DNA of 64,000 bases from Pseudomonas fortuita. Lineage in GTDB: Bacteria > Pseudomonadota > Gammaproteobacteria > Pseudomonadales > Pseudomonadaceae. Location of the stretch: assembly GCF_026898135.2 (NCBI RefSeq), contig NZ_CP114035.2:2769501-2833500 (forward strand). The letters are read 5' to 3'. Of the stretch, positions 46,046 through 54,531 are shown piece by piece (the first letter of the stretch is position 1; the number at the start of each line of letters is the position of its first letter). Both the position numbers and the translations under genes were made by a program. The notes below the pieces were generated by a model. It did not search any database. It saw only the letters and a list, made by a program, of their open reading frames with translations, and had not been told where the DNA came from.

Positions 46046-46624
46046 TCAATCCGCGACCCGGATGCTCAAGGTGTTGGCCATTCGGTTTCCCACCCCGGCA
46101 CTCTGATTCAGCTGGATCACCCCACGGCTACCGGTGAATGCCTGGTCACTGGTGGTGACCTGGCGATGGCCGAGTGCGGTGTCAGCTGGATCGGAGTTGT
46201 TGAGCAGCGCCACGTTCTGCTGCATGAGGACGCTGTCGTCGATGCTTTGCGGTTGAGCGCTGAGGCTGATGCTCAGGGCATTGGCTTGCTGGGTATTGGC
46301 ACCGGCGCTCTGGTTGACACCCAGTGCGCCACTGCCGTTGCTGAATGCGTTGCCTTGAATGGTTGAGCGGGCATCCATCGCAGGGTCAGCCGGCGTGTTG
46401 AGCCGTTGCCGGATCTGTGTGCTGGCGTTCGCTTGCGGCCCGACGGCGATGGCGCGGGCATTGACCTGTTGCTGCTTGTCACCCGCGGCCTGGTTGACAG
46501 AGAGGTTGCCCTGATAGCGGCTGCCGGAATCGTCGATGTCGGCGTTGTTGATGACGGGCACCAGGGACTGGGCGAGGGCTGGCGCACTGCACAGGGTGGC
46601 CAGAATCAGCAGCATGTGCTTCAT
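46046..46624 (-). CDS. fapB: FapB, amyloid nucleator
   Basis: FapB (192 residues) resembles FapC and is believed to nucleate its polymerisation. A signal peptide ends at PALAQS. Three repeats are visible: GNLSVNQAAGDKQQQVNARAIA, GALGVNQSAGANTQQANALSIS and GVIQLNQSAGVGNRMANTLSIR, joined by short linkers. It starts one base after the fapA stop and is separated from fapC by about 50 bases containing a weak GTTAAG/CTTAAC hairpin. Confidence 0.94.
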   Translation of the reverse strand: MKHMLLILATLCSAPALAQSLVPVINNADIDDSGSRYQGNLSVNQAAGDKQQQVNARAIAVGPQANASTQIRQRLNTPADPAMDARSTIQGNAFSNGSGALGVNQSAGANTQQANALSISLSAQPQSIDDSVLMQQNVALLNNSDPADTALGHRQVTTSDQAFTGSRGVIQLNQSAGVGNRMANTLSIRVAD

Positions 46625-46625
46625 C

Positions 46626-47066
46626 TCACTTGCCCCCGCCTGTCAGGATCTGCAACGGAGCGAGCCCGCGCTGAACACTTGAGTTGACCATGTTCGCGAT
46701 CCCGTTGCCCGATCCCCCGGTGCCGCGCCCACCCGACAGGTTGGGCAGTTGGTTCTGATTGCCGAGGTGGCCACCCAGGTTGTTGGTTTGCTGGGTGATC
46801 ATGTTGCTGATGCCTGCGCCACTGCTGATGCTGGCGAAATCGCCATCACTCAGCTCGTTGGTCTGCTTGAGCACGTAGGCAGAAGGGTTGGCATTGACTG
46901 TAGTAGGGCTCGGGTCAGGGATCAGGGGCGGTATCGTCGCATTGCGCACCTGCACATCGCGCTTGATGATGATGATCCCGTTGTCCGCCTGGGCCGTCAG
47001 GCTCAGTGACCCGAATACACAACCCAGCAGTACCAGGTGATAGAGGCGTTTGTCACTCTTCCTCAC
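46626..47066 (-). CDS. fapA: FapA, periplasmic regulator of Fap assembly
   Basis: FapA (146 residues) is the first gene of the operon. In other pseudomonads it is a disordered periplasmic chaperone that limits FapC fibrillation. A signal peptide ends at LTAQAD. The mature part contains IIIIKRDVQVRNATIPPLIPDP, then Gly/Asn-rich sequence (NNLGGHLGNQNQLPNLSGG). The ribosome site AAGGAG lies 10 bases before the ATG. A sigma-54-like promoter lies about 55-70 bases upstream. Confidence 0.9.
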   Translation of the reverse strand: MRKSDKRLYHLVLLGCVFGSLSLTAQADNGIIIIKRDVQVRNATIPPLIPDPSPTTVNANPSAYVLKQTNELSDGDFASISSGAGISNMITQQTNNLGGHLGNQNQLPNLSGGRGTGGSGNGIANMVNSSVQRGLAPLQILTGGGK

Positions 47067-47118
47067 GACGGCAACTCCTTCTTTGTGCGCTGGCCCTGTT
47101 CAGCGATGCGAACAACAG

Positions 47119-47134
47119 AGCAGAAGGTGTGCCG
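47119..47134 (-). promoter_or_regulatory. Candidate sigma-54 promoter of the fap operon
   Basis: On the minus strand CGGCACACCTTCTGCT has GG and GC at the invariant 10-base spacing and matches GGCAC and TGC of the -24/-12 consensus. Transcription would start near 47107, about 41 bases before fapA. Confidence 0.45.
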
Positions 47135-47363
47135 CTTTTGAGAAGCGTTTGCAGATCAATGGGTTAAAGCAAAGGGCTGAGAATCTGCGGCGTATTCTGT
47201 CTCAGGGTTGATACAGATAGCCCGGGGGATTGCTGGCCAAGCCAGCAGTGGCTTTGACTGGAAGGGTTTTTGCAGGGGTGTTTCACTGGCTTGACAGTGA
47301 CCCCGATGCGGGGGCAGGCCCCGCATTTTCGGGGGCTTTGCCCCACCGGTGTGTCTCAGAGGC

Positions 47364-47933
47364 TTAACACTCGGTCGGGCATGCTGGCGTATCGCTATTA
47401 AGCAGTGTAGCAACCGCTTGCAGGGCCAGCAATTGGCGCTGTGGCCAATTGCCTTCAAGTATCTGGTGTGGCTGGTGGTGCCGCTTGAGCCAAGCCAGGC
47501 TGTCGTTGAAAAAGCGTTGGCGGTCGTTGAGATCGGGCTGGCTACGCTGGCCATCAGCAACCCAGTCCACGCCTTGTGGGCTCAGCAGCAGGTGCAGGTC
47601 GTAACGCCGGGCAAGCAGTGCCTGTTCCAGCCAGGGCGGGCAGTCATCGAACAAGGCGTGGCTCCAGAGCATGTTGCTGAGCAGGTGGGTGTCAAGGATC
47701 AGCAGTGGCGGGGCCTGCTCGCGGGCCCGGTCCTCCCAGGCCAGCTGGCCCCGGGCGATGGTGGGGATATCGGCGTAGCAGGTATCGCGGCACTCTTGGT
47801 CGATGAAGTGGCGCACGTACTCGGGCACCACCACGCCGCCGAAATGCGCCTGAATCACACCACTGAGCCAGCTCTTGCCACTGGATTCGGGGCCGCACAG
47901 TACCAGGACCTTCATGGGCTGCTCTGCGTTCAT
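47364..47933 (-). CDS. NadR-like AAA ATPase/kinase (probable nicotinamide riboside kinase)
   Basis: The 189-residue product has a P-loop CGPESSGKS near the N-terminus, VVPEYVRHFID, and a Walker-B-like LLILDTHLLS, as in the C-terminal kinase domain of NadR. It lacks the NadR adenylyltransferase and DNA-binding domains. It is coupled to PnuC (ATGA overlap at 47930-47933), so the likely job is phosphorylating imported nicotinamide riboside. A second in-frame ATG at 47915 is possible. The C-terminus ends beside non-coding sequence. Confidence 0.82.
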   Translation of the reverse strand: MNAEQPMKVLVLCGPESSGKSWLSGVIQAHFGGVVVPEYVRHFIDQECRDTCYADIPTIARGQLAWEDRAREQAPPLLILDTHLLSNMLWSHALFDDCPPWLEQALLARRYDLHLLLSPQGVDWVADGQRSQPDLNDRQRFFNDSLAWLKRHHQPHQILEGNWPQRQLLALQAVATLLNSDTPACPTEC

Positions 47934-48496
47934 GCCTGTACCAACGCCGGATCCCGACGCCATTCCAGCCAGCCGCGCACGGCGATCAGGGTAAGCACGG
48001 CGAAGAAGCCCGCAGTGAAATACAGCTGCTGGTGCAGGTACTGGCCCACATAGACGATGTCCACCACCACCCACAGCGGCCAGCATTGCAGGCGCTTCTG
48101 GGCCATCCACAGTTGCGCTACCAGGCTGAAGCCGGTGAGGGTGGCGTCGAGCCAGGGCAGGGCGGCATCAGTCCAGTTGGCCATGGCTGCACCCAGGGCT
48201 GCGCTCAACAGCAGCCCGGCAGCCAGGCCACTGAGCAGTGCAGGGCGTTGCAGGCGGGAGACCTGGCGGGCATCTTCAGCATGGCCGGGGCGCTTCCATT
48301 GCCACCAACCGTACAGTTGCAGGATGGCGTAGGCCAGTTGCAGGAGCATGCCCGAATACAGCTTGACTTCGAAGAACAGCCAGCCATAGATCAGCACCAT
48401 GACCAGCCCGATCGGCCAGCACCAGGCGTTCTGCTTGACGGTTAGCCAGACAGCGGTAACGCCGAGGACGGCGGCGATGAGTTCAAGGCCGGACAT
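47930..48496 (-). CDS. pnuC: PnuC, nicotinamide riboside transporter
   Basis: PnuC (188 residues) is a SWEET-fold inner-membrane carrier for nicotinamide riboside. About seven membrane helices are visible, with family motifs LTVKQNAWCWPIGLV, LQLYGWWQWKR and WPLWVVVDIVYVGQYL. Its stop overlaps the kinase start, so uptake and trapping by phosphorylation are linked. No riboswitch was recognised upstream. The neighbouring chemoreceptor gene ends about 110 bases away. Confidence 0.92.
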   Translation of the reverse strand: MSGLELIAAVLGVTAVWLTVKQNAWCWPIGLVMVLIYGWLFFEVKLYSGMLLQLAYAILQLYGWWQWKRPGHAEDARQVSRLQRPALLSGLAAGLLLSAALGAAMANWTDAALPWLDATLTGFSLVAQLWMAQKRLQCWPLWVVVDIVYVGQYLHQQLYFTAGFFAVLTLIAVRGWLEWRRDPALVQA

Positions 48497-48609
48497 CGGC
48501 GATCCTTGGAGAGTCTATCGAGGGAAGGGCGCGATTGTAGCGGTTCGGCTGGGGAAGGTGTAGGGCGTCAGGTGGCCGGGGCCGCAAAGCGCCCCCGGCA
48601 ATCTGAAGG

Positions 48610-50244
48610 TCAGACCCGGAACTGGCGCAGCAATTGTTCCAGTTCCTCGCTCAACTGCCCCAACGCCACTCCGGCATCACTGGACTGCCGCGCCGCATCG
48701 GCAGTCTGCTGGGACAAACCGGCGGTATCCAGCACGTTGCGGTTGATCTCCTCGACCACATGCGCCTGCTGCAAGGTGGCGCTGGCAATGGACGCATTCA
48801 AGGCGGTGAGGTTGTTCAGCGCCTGGTTGATGGCATCCAGGCTGGCGCCGGCCTCGCGGGCTTGCTCGACGGTCTGGCGCGAGGCTTCGCTGCTGGTGTC
48901 GATCGCCTTGACCGCCGCGTCCGACTGGCTTTGCAGGTGCGCGATCATGGTATGGATCTCGGCCGTCGACTGCGCGGTGCGCTGGGCCAGCAGGCGCACC
49001 TCGTCGGCGACCACGGCAAAGCCGCGGCCTTGCTCGCCGGCCCGCGCGGCCTCGATGGCCGCGTTCAGCGCCAGCAGGTTGGTTTGTTCGGCGATGGAAC
49101 GGATGACATCCAGCACGCCGCCAATGCGCGTGCTGTGCCCGGCCAGGTCGCGGATTACCTGAACGGCCTGATCAATGGTCAGCGACAGCCGATCGATCTG
49201 TGCCAGGCTGCCGTGGATGGCCTGTTGGCCGTGCGTCACCTGCTGCTGGGCAGTGCGCATTTCGCCGGCGGCCTGTTCGGCGGTCTTGGCCACGTCTTGC
49301 ACCGCGTAAGTCACCTCGTTCACGGCGGTGGCCACCTGGTCCATCTGTAGCGATTGCTGGGCACTGCGCTGTTGTGCGGCCCCCGCATTGTCACCGACGT
49401 GCCCGGCGGACTGGGCCAATGCATGGGCTGCACCCTGCAACTGGCCGACCACCCCTTGGAGCTTGCCGTTGAAACGGTTGAAGTGCTCACCCAAATGGGT
49501 GATTTCGTCACGGCCATGCGTATCCAGGCGCCGGGTCAGGTCGCTCTCGCCGCTGGCGATGTTGCCCATGGCCTGCACGGCCTCCTGCAAGGGGCGGGCG
49601 ATGCTGCGGGCAATCAGCAAGACCACCAGCGCCATCAGCAGGGCAATGCCCACGCCGACCAGCGAGGCGTCGCGCAGCTGGCGGGCGAACTCGGCCTGCA
49701 CGTCATCGACGTATACGCCCGACCCGATGATCCAGCCCCACGGCTTGAACAGCTGTATATAGGAAGTCTTGGCCACCGGCTCGCTGGCGCCCGGCTTGGG
49801 CCAGCGGTAGTTCACCGGCCCGGCGCCCTGCTGGCGGGCCAGTGCGACCATCTCGTTGAACACGGCAAAACCGTCGGGGTCGCGAATGGCCGAAAGGTCC
49901 TGGCCGTCAAGCTTGGGGTTGGCCGGATGCATGATCATCTTCGGCCCCAGGTCGTTGATCCAGAAATAGTCGTCGTGGTCGTAGCGCAGCGCTCGCACCA
50001 CTTGCAGCGCCTGTTGCTGGGCGGCTTCGCGGCTGAGTGCACCGGCCGCCTCCAGCCCCTGGTAATAGGCCAGCACACCGGCTGCTGTCTGCACCACGTG
50101 GCGGGTCTTCTCCGCCTTGGCCTGGTACAGGTCACCGTGGATCTGGCGCAGCATCAGCAGGCCCAGCACCACCAGCATGGCCACTGCCACTACAAGGATC
50201 AGCCACAAGCGACGGCTGATCGACATTGATCTCAAGGTATTCAT
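48610..50244 (-). CDS. mcpP: Methyl-accepting chemotaxis protein, McpP-like
   Basis: This 544-residue chemoreceptor has an N-terminal helix (about 12-34), a periplasmic single Cache domain (about 35-190, with [30 protein letters not shown]), a second helix (about 193-213), a HAMP domain, and a signalling domain with the hairpin tip [32 protein letters not shown]. The gene and its neighbours match my memory of P. putida McpP, which senses acetate, pyruvate, propionate and lactate. The ligand assignment is by similarity and context only. Confidence 0.82.
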   Translation of the reverse strand: MNTLRSMSISRRLWLILVVAVAMLVVLGLLMLRQIHGDLYQAKAEKTRHVVQTAAGVLAYYQGLEAAGALSREAAQQQALQVVRALRYDHDDYFWINDLGPKMIMHPANPKLDGQDLSAIRDPDGFAVFNEMVALARQQGAGPVNYRWPKPGASEPVAKTSYIQLFKPWGWIIGSGVYVDDVQAEFARQLRDASLVGVGIALLMALVVLLIARSIARPLQEAVQAMGNIASGESDLTRRLDTHGRDEITHLGEHFNRFNGKLQGVVGQLQGAAHALAQSAGHVGDNAGAAQQRSAQQSLQMDQVATAVNEVTYAVQDVAKTAEQAAGEMRTAQQQVTHGQQAIHGSLAQIDRLSLTIDQAVQVIRDLAGHSTRIGGVLDVIRSIAEQTNLLALNAAIEAARAGEQGRGFAVVADEVRLLAQRTAQSTAEIHTMIAHLQSQSDAAVKAIDTSSEASRQTVEQAREAGASLDAINQALNNLTALNASIASATLQQAHVVEEINRNVLDTAGLSQQTADAARQSSDAGVALGQLSEELEQLLRQFRV

Positions 50245-50541
50245 CCACGAGCTCCCGCATTGTTCTTTTTATAGAGGTGCATCCAAGCATGCTTTGCGGC
50301 AAGGCCCCACTCGACTAATGGCTAGGTGCTATCTTTGTCAGAGTCTGTAGCAGATCGCGTAAAGCGATTGCAAAGGGGCTCTGTCAGGATTTCGGCCGCG
50401 CAAGATGAAACCTTTAGCAGCCGTGAACTTTTCTACTGGCGTTGCGACCAACAGTCGCTGTAAAACAGCCGGGCCGCGTGCGGCAACTTCAAGCAAATCA
50501 AGAACAAGGGGCGTGCAACAGGCAGCGCTCCATCCGGGGGA

Positions 50542-51375
50542 ATGATGGATTTTTGGACTGCCTTTCAGGCAATCATCTTAGGCGTGGTCGAAGGGCTGAC
50601 GGAGTTTCTGCCGATCTCCAGCACCGGGCACCAGATTATCGTCGCCGACTTGATAGGGTTTGGCGGTGAACGGGCCATGGCTTTCAACATCATCATTCAG
50701 CTGGCGGCGATCCTGGCAGTGGTGTGGGCGTTTCGCGGCAAGATTCTCGATGTGGTATCTGGTCTGACCAGCCAGCCCAAGGCACGGCGTTTCACCGGTA
50801 ACCTGCTGTTGGCGTTCTTGCCGGCGGTGGTACTGGGCGTATTGTTCGCCGACCTGATTCATGAGTACCTGTTCAACCCGGTCACCGTGGCGACGGCACT
50901 GGTGGTAGGCGGCATCATCATGCTCTGGGCTGAGCGTCGCGAGCACCGCGTGCAGGTCGACCATGTAGACGACATGCGCTGGAGCGATGCGCTGAAGATC
51001 GGTTTCGTCCAGTGTCTGGCGATGATCCCGGGCACTTCGCGCTCCGGCTCGACCATTATCGGTGGCCTGCTGTTCGGCCTGTCGCGCAAGGCGGCGACCG
51101 AGTTCTCGTTCTTTCTGGCGATGCCGACGATGGTGGGTGCGGCGGTGTACTCGGGCTATAAGTACCGCGACCTGTTCCAGCCAAGTGACTTGCCGGTGTT
51201 TGCCATCGGGTTCGTGACTTCGTTCATTTTCGCCATGATCGCGGTGCGTGCGCTGCTCAAGTTCATTGCCAACCACAGCTATGCGGCATTTGCCTGGTAC
51301 CGCATCGTTTTCGGGCTGTTGATTCTGGCGACCTGGCAGTTCGGCTGGGTTGACTGGTCTACAGCACATGGCTGA
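50542..51375 (+). CDS. uppP: Undecaprenyl-diphosphatase UppP/BacA
   Basis: UppP (277 residues) recycles undecaprenyl pyrophosphate to the phosphate carrier used in cell-wall synthesis, and overproduction gives bacitracin resistance. The active-site motifs are [14 protein letters not shown] (near residue 17) and [15 protein letters not shown] (near 160). About eight membrane helices are present. GGGGGA precedes two adjacent ATGs (50542 and 50545). The 3' end overlaps the DUF1294 gene. Confidence 0.95.
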   Translation: MMDFWTAFQAIILGVVEGLTEFLPISSTGHQIIVADLIGFGGERAMAFNIIIQLAAILAVVWAFRGKILDVVSGLTSQPKARRFTGNLLLAFLPAVVLGVLFADLIHEYLFNPVTVATALVVGGIIMLWAERREHRVQVDHVDDMRWSDALKIGFVQCLAMIPGTSRSGSTIIGGLLFGLSRKAATEFSFFLAMPTMVGAAVYSGYKYRDLFQPSDLPVFAIGFVTSFIFAMIAVRALLKFIANHSYAAFAWYRIVFGLLILATWQFGWVDWSTAHG

Positions 51376-51781
51376 GGCGCTGCGCGGGCAAAGGGCTGAC
51401 GGCGTGCGCAACGTGCGCTTGAAATTGCTGCTGTTGGGCTTGCTTTGCCTGTTGCCCGGCTTGGGAGCGGTACGCATGGGGTGGAGCCATCAGGCCTGGT
51501 GGCCGTTGGCGCTGTACCCGGCAATGAGCCTCATCAGCCTGTTGCTGTACTGGCAGGATAAACAGCAGGCGCGGGCGCAGGCCTGGCGCACCCCAGAAAA
51601 GGTGCTGCACGCCAGCGAATTGCTGGGTGGATGGCCGGGTGCGCTATTGGCCCAGCAGTTGTTCCGGCATAAAACCCGTAAGGTTTCGTACCAGTTGGTG
51701 TTCTGGGGGATTGTGCTGATGCATCAGGTGTTCTGGGCCCACTGGCTGTTTTTTGAGGGGCGTTATCTGCCTTTCAATTGA
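51368..51781 (+). CDS. DUF1294 small membrane protein
   Basis: The 137-residue product has the DUF1294 pattern: a hydrophobic N-terminal pair of helices, then [49 protein letters not shown], and a C-terminal helix. DUF1294 proteins often also carry a cold-shock domain; this one does not. The start ATG at 51368 overlaps the uppP end. The role is unknown. Confidence 0.87.
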   Translation: MAEALRGQRADGVRNVRLKLLLLGLLCLLPGLGAVRMGWSHQAWWPLALYPAMSLISLLLYWQDKQQARAQAWRTPEKVLHASELLGGWPGALLAQQLFRHKTRKVSYQLVFWGIVLMHQVFWAHWLFFEGRYLPFN

Positions 51782-51786
51782 TTTTT

Positions 51787-51837
51787 GCCTGTATCGGCCT
51801 CTTCGCCGGCTTGCCCGCGAAGAGGCCGATACAGGCT
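51787..51837. repeat. REP palindrome serving as bidirectional terminator
   Basis: A 51-base palindrome with arms GCCTGTATCGGCCTCTTCG and its complement surrounds CGGCTTGCCCG, the classic P. putida REP. It sits exactly between two convergent genes. Confidence 0.85.
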
Positions 51838-51839
51838 GA

Positions 51840-52199
51840 CTAGATCAACAACCCTGCCTGCAACCGCTTGGGCAATCGCCGCACCACCAGTTGATGCGAA
51901 CGCTGCAACACATCACACAGCTCATCACGCCCCATGGGGTAGGGCAGCGCCATGCTGATCCACCGCGCCCGCGCCAGATAAGGCGCAGGCCGCACCCCTG
52001 GGCGATCGCAGTAGCCCAGAAACAGCTCATCGGCCACTTTGAACGACAGCCCCGCACCCGCCAGGTCGAGCACCGCGAACATCTTGTTGCCCGCCACCGA
52101 GAACACCCGGATGCCGCCCCACTTGTAGTCTTCCCGTGCACCCGGAAGGCTCAGGCAAAACGCGGCCACCTGGGCTTCGCTCATCTTCCTTTCAGACAT
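51840..52199 (-). CDS. MmcQ/YjbR family protein
   Basis: This 119-residue protein has the YjbR fold (CyaY-like DNA-binding family): LSLPGAREDYKWGGIRVFSVAGNKMFAVL, then KVADELFLGYCDRPGVRPAPYLARARWI. The start is the ATG at 52199, overlapping the end of the LysR gene by 8 bases. Its cellular function is unknown. Confidence 0.88.
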   Translation of the reverse strand: MSERKMSEAQVAAFCLSLPGAREDYKWGGIRVFSVAGNKMFAVLDLAGAGLSFKVADELFLGYCDRPGVRPAPYLARARWISMALPYPMGRDELCDVLQRSHQLVVRRLPKRLQAGLLI

Positions 52200-53094
52200 A
52201 CCGCTCTCCACAGGCCTCGAATGATGCCGCCAGGTGATCAATCCACACCCGCACCGCAGGCAGTACGCCGCGCCGGTGCGGGTACACCGCCTGCAGGTAG
52301 CCGCCTGGCAGTGACCAGTCTGGCAGCAGGCGCACCAGTTCGCCGCGCTCAAGCTCTTCTTCGCAGAACATGCTGGGCAGCGCGGTGAACCCCAAGCCGG
52401 CCCGTACAGCGGCGTTACGTACTACGAAATCATCTATGGCCAAGCGCGGCTCCAAGGCAATTTCATGCTGTTTGCCATGCGGGCCGAGCAGGCGCAAGTG
52501 CACCAGCCGGTCTGCTTCGGCGGCGCCCAGTACTGGCAGTGACGCCAGCTCACCCGGTTCGCGGATGTGGTCGGCGAAACCGGGCGCGGCCACCAGTTGC
52601 ATCTGCGCCTGGCGCAGGCGACGAGTCACCAGGGCCGGGTCTTCGTCGCCCAGGTCGCGTACGCGCAGGGCGACGTCGATGCCTTCGGAAATCAGGTCGA
52701 CGCGGCGGTTGAGCAGCACCATGTCCAGCTGCACCAGCGGGTACTGGGCAAGAAAGCGGCTGATCACATCTGGCAGAAAGGCATGCGCCAACGCCACCGG
52801 GCATGACACCCGCAAGCGCCCGCGCGGCTCGCTGCTCATGCTGGCCACGGCTTCATCGGCGGCTTCGGCCTCTAGCAGCATGGCCTGGCAGTGGTGCAGG
52901 TAGCGTTCGCCCAGCGCAGTGAGCTTCAGCTGCCGTGTGGTGCGTTGCAGCAGGCGGGTGCCCAGGCGCTCTTCCAGCTCGGCAATCCGCCGCGACAGGC
53001 GCGATTTGGGGATGCCCAATTGACGCCCGGCGGCGGCAAAACCGCCGGCTTCGACCACGCGGGCAAAGTAGAAAAGGTCGTTGAGGTCTTGCAT
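52192..53094 (-). CDS. LysR-family regulator next to azoR
   Basis: This 300-residue LysR regulator has a helix-turn-helix at about 1-60 (LNDLFYFARVVEAGGFAAAGRQLGIPKSRLSRRIAELEERLG), which marks the CrgA/YhjC-like subgroup, and a normal effector domain. It is divergent from the azoreductase gene with 133 bases between and very likely controls it in response to quinones, azo dyes or other electrophiles. Confidence 0.9.
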   Translation of the reverse strand: MQDLNDLFYFARVVEAGGFAAAGRQLGIPKSRLSRRIAELEERLGTRLLQRTTRQLKLTALGERYLHHCQAMLLEAEAADEAVASMSSEPRGRLRVSCPVALAHAFLPDVISRFLAQYPLVQLDMVLLNRRVDLISEGIDVALRVRDLGDEDPALVTRRLRQAQMQLVAAPGFADHIREPGELASLPVLGAAEADRLVHLRLLGPHGKQHEIALEPRLAIDDFVVRNAAVRAGLGFTALPSMFCEEELERGELVRLLPDWSLPGGYLQAVYPHRRGVLPAVRVWIDHLAASFEACGERYV

Positions 53095-53227
53095 GAGAAT
53101 GTCTCACTGTTCCACCTGTGGGACAAACTAGCGCATATTTGCCGCCTTATCACCCATTACTCATCTCTGTAGGATTCTCTCCATCGTGATCGCCTAACGC
53201 TGCGGTCTTCAATCACAGGAGAGTCCC

Positions 53228-53839
53228 ATGAAACTGTTGCACATCGATTCGAGCATCCTGGGCGACAATTCCGCCTCCCGCCAGCTGAGCCGTGAAGTGG
53301 TCGAAGCCTGGAAAGCCGCTGACCCAAGCGTGGAGGTGCTGTACCGCGACCTGGCCGCCGACGCCATTGCACACTTCTCTGCCGCGACCTTGGTAGCCGC
53401 AGGTACCCCTGAGGACATGCGCGATGCAGCCCAGGCCTTCGAGGCCAAGCTGAGCGCGCAAACCCTGGAAGAATTCCTGGCCGCCGATGCTGTGGTGATT
53501 GGTGCGCCGATGTACAACTTCACCGTACCGACCCAGCTCAAGGCCTGGATCGACCGCGTTGCCGTTGCCGGCAAGACCTTCCGCTACACCGAAGCGGGCC
53601 CGGAAGGCCTGTGCGGCAACAAGAAAGTGGTACTGGTGTCCACTGCCGGTGGCCTGCACGCTGGCCAGCCGAGCGGCGCCGGGCATGAAGACTTCCTGAA
53701 AGTGTTCCTGGGCTTTATCGGTGTCACCGACCTGGAAATCGTTCGCGCCCATGGCCTGGCTTATGGCCCGGAGCACCGCACACAAGCAATTGATGCTGCA
53801 CAGGCGCAGATTGCCAACGCGCTGTTTGCTGCTGCCTGA
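53228..53839 (+). CDS. azoR: FMN-dependent NADH-azoreductase
   Basis: AzoR (203 residues) is a flavodoxin-fold enzyme that reduces azo bonds and quinones with NAD(P)H. FMN-site motifs are visible: the phosphate loop [14 protein letters not shown], the [19 protein letters not shown] block, and [10 protein letters not shown]. The ATG at 53228 has AGGAG at good spacing. It is a single gene under the divergent LysR. Confidence 0.94.
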   Translation: MKLLHIDSSILGDNSASRQLSREVVEAWKAADPSVEVLYRDLAADAIAHFSAATLVAAGTPEDMRDAAQAFEAKLSAQTLEEFLAADAVVIGAPMYNFTVPTQLKAWIDRVAVAGKTFRYTEAGPEGLCGNKKVVLVSTAGGLHAGQPSGAGHEDFLKVFLGFIGVTDLEIVRAHGLAYGPEHRTQAIDAAQAQIANALFAAA

Positions 53840-53892
53840 GCCAGTCCGTAACCGCCAGCGTGAACATTGGGGGAGCAACCGTCAGGCGTGCT

Positions 53893-54492
53893 TCAGAATG
53901 TTGGCGGTGTGATCACCCAGATCACCACGGCATCCACCTCACCGGGGTTGCCGTAGCGGTGCGGCTCCTGGCTGGAGAAGCTGAAACTGTCGCCTTCACC
54001 CAGCTGAAAATGGCGTTCGCCCACCCACAGCTCGAAGCTGCCGCTCAGGATGTAGCCGGCTTCTTCGCCCTCATGGCTGTAGCTTTGCTGGCTGTAGGTG
54101 CCTGGGGGGAAGCGCGAGTGCAGGATCTCAAGCTGGCGGTTGGGCTGGGGGGTGAGCAACTGATCGACGATGCCATCTTCATAGTGCACGCTCAGGCGGC
54201 TGTTGCGCCGCACGACATAGCCCTGGTCCTCGGGCGCAGGGGTGGCCTCGCTGGCGAAGAACCACTGGATGGTCACGCCCAGGCTGCGGGCGATGTTGAA
54301 CAGCGCCGGGATTGACGGGTAGGAGAGGTTGCGCTCCAACTGGCTGATGTAGCCGGCGGTCAGCTCACTGTGCGCAGCCAGCTCCGCCAAGGTCATGCCG
54401 CGGCGCTTGCGCAGGCCGCGGATGCGTGTGCCCAGGAACTGCGGCGCGGCGCCTCCGGCTTCGCTGGCGGGGGGCAGGGGGAGTTGGCTCAT
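53893..54492 (-). CDS. XRE-cupin transcriptional regulator
   Basis: This 199-residue regulator has an N-terminal Cro/CI helix-turn-helix (LRKRRGMTLAELAAHSELTAGYISQLERNLSYPSI, about 28-65) and a C-terminal cupin domain with HEGEEAGYILSGSFELWVGE. Such proteins sense small molecules, often polyamines or amino-acid derivatives. It lies downstream of the flavin oxidoreductase gene on the same strand and near a polyamine-type binding protein, so it may control that locus. Confidence 0.9.
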   Translation of the reverse strand: MSQLPLPPASEAGGAAPQFLGTRIRGLRKRRGMTLAELAAHSELTAGYISQLERNLSYPSIPALFNIARSLGVTIQWFFASEATPAPEDQGYVVRRNSRLSVHYEDGIVDQLLTPQPNRQLEILHSRFPPGTYSQQSYSHEGEEAGYILSGSFELWVGERHFQLGEGDSFSFSSQEPHRYGNPGEVDAVVIWVITPPTF

Positions 54493-54531
54493 GCACGTCG
54501 GTCCATCGCAAAAGCCGCAGTATGTACAGCC

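Noticed and set aside
48497..48609. Riboswitch upstream of pnuC
   Set aside because: The 110-base gap shows no recognisable conserved riboswitch core.
50405..50545. 46-codon frame overlapping the uppP start (ATGA)
   Set aside because: No ribosome site and no recognisable sequence; probably chance.
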